DNA of 64,000 nt. Origin: Nyssa sinensis (Eukaryota > Streptophyta > Magnoliopsida > Cornales > Nyssaceae). The position numbers and the translations under genes were made by a program. Of the stretch, positions 59,501 to 64,000 are shown piece after piece (position 1 is the first letter of the stretch; every line of letters starts with the position of its first letter). The notes beneath the pieces were generated by a model. That model had not been told where the DNA came from, searched no databases, and saw only the letters and a list, made by a program, of their open reading frames with translations. The stretch is taken from contig CM018051.1 in assembly GCA_008638375.1 (NCBI GenBank), positions 9,039,387 to 9,103,386 on the forward strand, given 5' to 3'.

Positions 59501-62500
59501 TATATCCCACATGAGAGTTTTCTCACTTATATATCACGTCTCCCTTGTGTACTTTTCTTTTGTGCTTTACTTTATTATCACACAATTAATTACTGATTAA
59601 GCACTTGAACATATTTAATTAGTTTGGAATGTTACTAATTTTCTTGATTGCTTGGTTTAACCACTTAAGATCAAGGATTCATGTTTAGTTAATTAGATGT
59701 AATTAATTAATTAAAGAAATTATTTGAAATTATTTATGTAATTCTAAGGTATAATTAATTAATATCTATTCACATAACAAAAATCTATGTTATAAAGAAC
59801 ATCTAAAATAAATATTTGAGACAATATCCACCAAGACAAAAAAGAATATCAATTGAGCCTTATCAACATCATTAACATATTAAATTCATTGAAGGTGATA
59901 TAAGCACCTAATTTAAATTAGGGGATTCAGTAATAAATCTTCCATAAAATGCTTAATTAACACAAGGTCTAACAAAAAGTAATTTAACCCAAAAGTCTCC
60001 AAGTGTTTTGTTGACAAAAATGCTCTTACATGTCAAAACACGATGAAACACCCTCTTGCGCCTTCCTGCACCCATGCCACTTCCACATATTCATTTTTTT
60101 TTAAACTTCAAAATTAAATAACTTGTAATATATAAATATTTTTTTTTAAATGAAAATTATATATTTTGACTCTAAAAATTGAGATCTATCAAATGAGATC
60201 CATATTGCATCTGAAATTCTGTTAAGAAAAATTCATCTAGTTTAAACAAATAAAAATCCTTTTTGTGAAGTATTATTGTATTAAAAAAAAAAGCAAACCC
60301 AAGCTGTACACATGACCATGCTCAAAATCAAAAGAACAAACAAGGTAAAAACAAGGGAGGAATGCATAACTAAAAAAATACCTAACAAATTTCTCTATTT
60401 AAAAAATAATCTCCTTAACAGCCTCGCGCACTCTCAACAACGAAATTTTACCTAGATCATTTCTATTAAATTAACACCTTTACCTCTACAATTTTCACAA
60501 TTTGTTTAGTCTTTGATTGTTTAGTTTAATATGTGAGGCAAAATTTGTTTCGTCCTTTTCTTTTAACCTACATCCAACACTTTTCACAAATTAACGCTTG
60601 GATCTTCCATAGCTTCTTGTGTCTGAGAGTTTGGGCGAATGAGAGAGATTGAAAGAGAGAGAGGACTACGGATGAGTGAGAAATTATATTCCAGAGGAGA
60701 AATTTAGTCATTAAAAGAATATCACATCACCATGTAATTATTTTTGAATATGAATTCAGTCAATTTAAAAACTCAAAAATTTTAGGGATACAATGTTAGG
60801 CCGTCGACCTTAGCTTATAGACATTAATTTTGAGAAACCTATCAATAATTAATTCTTTAAATTAATTAAAAGTTCATAAATCAGAACATGAATCCATTTC
60901 AAAATTTATAAGTTTTCATTCAGATTTTATCATTTTCTTCCATGATTCTCTTTCCAAATAATTCATTCTTCAACATGTTTTTTTTTAGAACTTTCACATT
61001 TTTATATCCCATGTCAAGATTTATTAAACTAAATAATGATTTAATGTATTAAAATTCTTGTTAAACAAAACTCAAAAATTCATGAGCTATTCTTATTTAT
61101 TTTTTTAATTCAAAATTTATATTTTTATGGGTGAAATTAAAAATCTATATATAATAGTATATACAAATCATATGCTCCAGCCACAGAAATAAAGAATATA
61201 TCCTATCAACTAAGTCATTCTCTCATGCCTGCAGGGATGGAGAAATTTCCTCTTCATAGGGTTATAATAATTCAGATCTTCTAACTAAATAACACTATTT
61301 AGTATTTCCCATTATAAATAAAACTAATCATGCTTATGTGAAGGCCAATTAACTATATTACAATCGAGAAACATACCTTTTGGTTGAATAACGATGGTAT
61401 GGCACCAATATCCGATTTGGGGTAGAAGCTCCTCAGGTTTGGGAGTTCTCGAAGTGTCAGGATGTTCAAGTTTGGGAACTCAATCTTTTCAGCACCTTTA
61501 TCATCTTCTCCTCCTTCCATGGCAACAATTTCCTCCATGTCACAACCACCTATCCTTAGTTCTTGGAGTTGCACCAGGCCTTTAACTAAGGATTCTGTAA
61601 AGACACTTTTGATTGTTTTAACGTGATCTATCTCAAGAAACCTAAGGTTTCCCAGGCATTCGGGTTGAATGGAAGCCCACCACAAGCTTTTCATTGCAGG
61701 CAGATTCCACAAAATCAGCCGTTGGAGTCTACTTAAGAACCCTACTGGAGGATTTCCATTGCATATCTCTTTAAGATTATGCATATGTGTAAGACGTATT
61801 GACTCCAAGCTAACAAAGGCACTATCAGGAACCAAATCCATTGCATCAATAGGATACTCGACCTCGTCACATTTCCTAATCGATAATTCCTTCAACTTTT
61901 CGAAACCCTCTACATCCAACTCCATGAGAACATTTTTCATGCCCTTTACTTTAATAAAAACAAGGATTTCAGTTGTCTTCAATAGCACATTAACATTAGT
62001 CTCCAAAATCATACTCATTTCGAGTCCCCAGAAAGTCAAACTGTTTTGGAACTGATAAAGTGGAAAGTCGTCCAGGTCATGACCCATTCCAATGCGAAAT
62101 CTCATCAACCTCTGAAAGCAAAAGTCCCTTGGCAATACCTCAGCATCTATTAAGATCTCTAAAGCTTTCAGACGAGACAACGAATTTAGCTCTGTGATGC
62201 TTGCATTCTCTCTAAATTCTTCAGTCTTCCAATTGACACTTCCGATGTATAATTCTTCTAGTTTAGACAAGTTGGACAATACACCGGCTGAAATTTTAAT
62301 CCCATAAATACTATTACACCTCAAATCTAAAATCTTCAATTTACTGAGTTGTCCTATTTCACTTGGCAACTCTTCAAGATCAGAGTTTGAAAAGCTGAGA
62401 ACTTCCAATGTCATGAGGCTTCCAATGATGGATATGTTTGTGGAAAAGTCACAAGAATGTAGACACAATGTTCGAAGTTTCATCAGGGACTCAAGCGATG

Positions 62501-64000
62501 GTGGCAGACGTTTAAGGCACACATCTCTAAAGCCAATAACAGTGAGATCTTTCATCCCTCCAAAAAAATCTTCTGATATGTTTAGAGAGGGAGAGTTGGA
62601 TGCCAGTTGTAGAAGCTTAAGCTTTGGACAATCTAAGCCATCAGGAAGCTCATGCATACTGTTGGACGTTAGCGAAATGGCAGTACAAGGTTCACATCTC
62701 TCTTTTTCTGGCCACTCTTCCAATTTATCATCATGTCTTACCAAATATAAATGCTCACCTTTTGATGCAATTGCTATGCCAACATCGCGTACAACATCAT
62801 GCAATTTCACGAAAAATTCATCACCAGCTAGCAACAGGGAACAACTTCTGAGTTCATCGACGACTGAGTATACTCTGTCTCTTGCTTCTGCCATCGTCTC
62901 AACATCTTCAAACAACCTTAGCCCCACCACATATCGAACTAAGTCTTCAATCCAAATATCATAATCTTCTGGAAATAAACAGCAAAGCAAAAGCAATGAC
63001 TTAGCTTGTGCAGTTTCCAAATAATTGTAGCTCAACTCTATGCTCGAGTACACTTTTTTATGCATTCCTTGGATATGAGTTACAGAAGACCTTCTAAGTT
63101 GTTGAAGAGCATCATTCCACGCATGCTTCTCTTTATTTTTTAGTGCCCTTCCTAGGGTTACAAGTGCAATTGGTAGACCTCCACATTCCTGCGCGACTTT
63201 TTTTGCTATGGGATGTAGATCAACAATATCAACAGAATGACCTGCCATCTCCTTAAAAAGATCCCATCCTTCTTCTTCAGACAAGACTTGGACTTTGAAA
63301 TCCTTCTGAGTTCCCATGTCACAACACACTCGTTGGAGTCTCGAGGTCAATACAACTTTGCACCCTTTGCGGTCAGCTCCCAAAGGAATTCCAACTTCTT
63401 TCAAATCAATTATTTCCCAAACATCATCTAGAATTACAAGGATCCGATTACCATTTGTCAGTCTTTCACAAAGACGTCCTGCTCTTGCAAGAAAATTCTG
63501 CTCATCATACTTCAAACCCAACATGTCTCCAAGTTCAAGTTGAATTTTCCTCAAATCTGGATTTTGGGATACAACTGCCATCACAACCTCATCAAATAAA
63601 TTACGGGCTTTGGCTTTTTCAGCAACTTCTTTCACCATTGTTGTCTTGCCGACACCTCCCATTCCCCATATCCCAATCATGCTGATCGTATCATCCCCCA
63701 AAGCCCTCAAGACTTCTTCCGTAATTGATATCCTGGATTCAAGACCCTTAAAACCTCCTGTGGATGGTATCCCCACCGGAGGTGCAGGGTAGGTCACCCT
63801 ATTGAACTTGCTATTGGTTTGGAGTTCAACAACCTCCATCTTCATCTTCTTTGCTTTCCTACTGAAAGAGTAACGCGACCTCAAATTCGGACACCACCCA
63901 TACAAACAGCCCTTTTCAACTTCCACTTTGGCTTGGACAATTCGCTCTGCCCCTTCGCGCATCTCGTCCACTTTCTTCAGCCAGAACTCAACATCAGGAC
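56521..64000 (-). CDS. CC-NBS-LRR disease-resistance protein, N-terminus cut by window edge
   Basis: Three minus-strand exons: 64000 (open) to 61377, 57368-56787 and 56592-56521 (stop TGA at 56521-56523). All junctions are phase 0 with GTATGT/GTACAT donors, giving about 1,090 visible residues. The frame is open at the edge (DVEFWLKKVDE before the first listed Met), so the start and most of the coiled coil lie outside. NB-ARC motifs: P-loop GMGGVGKTT (about 63640-63665), kinase-2 LVILDDVW, CKVVLTSR, GLPIAL, and LHDVV in the MHD position (Leu instead of Met). Leucine-rich repeats follow from CTAISLTSNS and continue through exon 2 in the CP(K)L-type repeats typical of At4g27190/RPS2-like proteins. 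The C-terminus is acidic (ALNEEDA). It is an intracellular immune receptor with no integrated extra domain seen. The 4-kb intron (57369-61376) contains a TRIM. Confidence 0.93.
57587..57959 (-). mobile_element. TRIM retrotransposon, 373 bp, complete
   Basis: Two 73-bp LTRs (57587-57659 and 57887-57959) differ by a few bases and run TGTTAGAAA...TTTAACA on the minus strand. Inside the right LTR is TGGTATCAGAGCAGGCC (complement of 57870-57886), a perfect tRNA-Met PBS. Next to the left LTR is a purine tract, AAGGGGGCG on the minus strand. The flanks are a perfect 5-bp duplication, ATATA (57582-57586 and 57960-57964). The interior of about 227 bp is non-coding and consists of three diverged 60-bp repeats containing CACGTGTTAA. 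It is inserted in the intron of the NLR gene in the same orientation as the gene. Confidence 0.93.
58764..58879. repeat. 58-bp perfect tandem duplication
   Basis: TTTTTTTGGTATTGACTATA through AAGAAGTGAACC occurs twice in direct succession (GGTATTGACT at 58771 and 58829). It lies in the large intron of the NLR gene. Confidence 0.93.
59000..61376. other. Remainder of the NLR gene's large intron
   Basis: AT-rich, without a supported exon, terminal repeat or coding frame. It ends at the GTATGT donor of exon 1 (complement of 61371-61376). The presence of undetected transposon debris is likely but unproven. Confidence 0.5.

Noticed and set aside
61394..63792. Plus-strand open frames opposite the NLR exon
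   Set aside because: Shadows of the NB-ARC/LRR coding strand, without independent support.

Overview
The window is nuclear DNA of a flowering plant, almost certainly a eudicot. The genes have GT-AG introns and lie in AT-rich, microsatellite-rich intergenic DNA. They include plant-type families: a CCX cation exchanger, a GT14 glucuronosyltransferase and a CC-NBS-LRR resistance protein. The mobile elements are the usual plant set: Ty3/gypsy, Ty1/copia, TRIM, CACTA, hAT-like and Mutator-like MITEs. No bacterial operon, CRISPR array, tRNA or rRNA gene was seen.

Left third (1-29.6 kb), the host gene region. The last three exons of an unrecognised gene (2500-3030, +) are followed by an intronless cation/calcium exchanger (6342-8096, +). 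Next is a small DnaJ-type zinc-finger protein (12428-18784, +), then a choline-transporter-like protein (20633-22020, -). A four-exon GT14 glycosyltransferase (26280-29580, +) closes the block. From memory, the order choline-transporter-like / DnaJ Cys-rich / CCX matches Arabidopsis At5g17830 / At5g17840 / At5g17850-60, so this looks like conserved microsynteny. The DnaJ-like gene carries an apparent one-base deletion at the end of exon 2 that would remove half of its zinc ligands. A decayed copy of its last exon lies about 1.2 kb downstream.

Middle (30-53 kb), a nest of transposons. A Ty3/gypsy chromovirus-type element (31299-39870) sits inside one copy of a local tandem duplication, so the other copy shows the unoccupied site. 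Its gag-pol frame is broken by ten in-frame stops, each one transition away from a sense codon, and by one frameshift. Its 5' LTR/PBS junction is deleted. To its right are remnants of two minus-strand LTR elements. The second is split by a complete 5,486-bp CACTA element (45200-50685, TSD TTA). This CACTA has no recognisable transposase. It carries nine exactly 161-bp tandem units and, on the minus strand, correctly spliced-looking exons of a RanBP1-domain (Nup50-like) host gene. A forward LTR of the same family (about 51.1-52.95 kb) provides the empty-site reference for the CACTA insertion.

Right end (53.9-64 kb). A decayed minus-strand Ty1/copia fragment with a duplicated LTR-PBS junction is followed by a large CC-NBS-LRR gene (minus strand, 5' end cut off by the window edge). 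The gene has three visible exons, and its 4-kb intron holds a complete 373-bp TRIM retrotransposon with 73-bp LTRs and a perfect ATATA target duplication.

All assignments are by eye from translations and motifs. No database search, alignment score or expression evidence was available.
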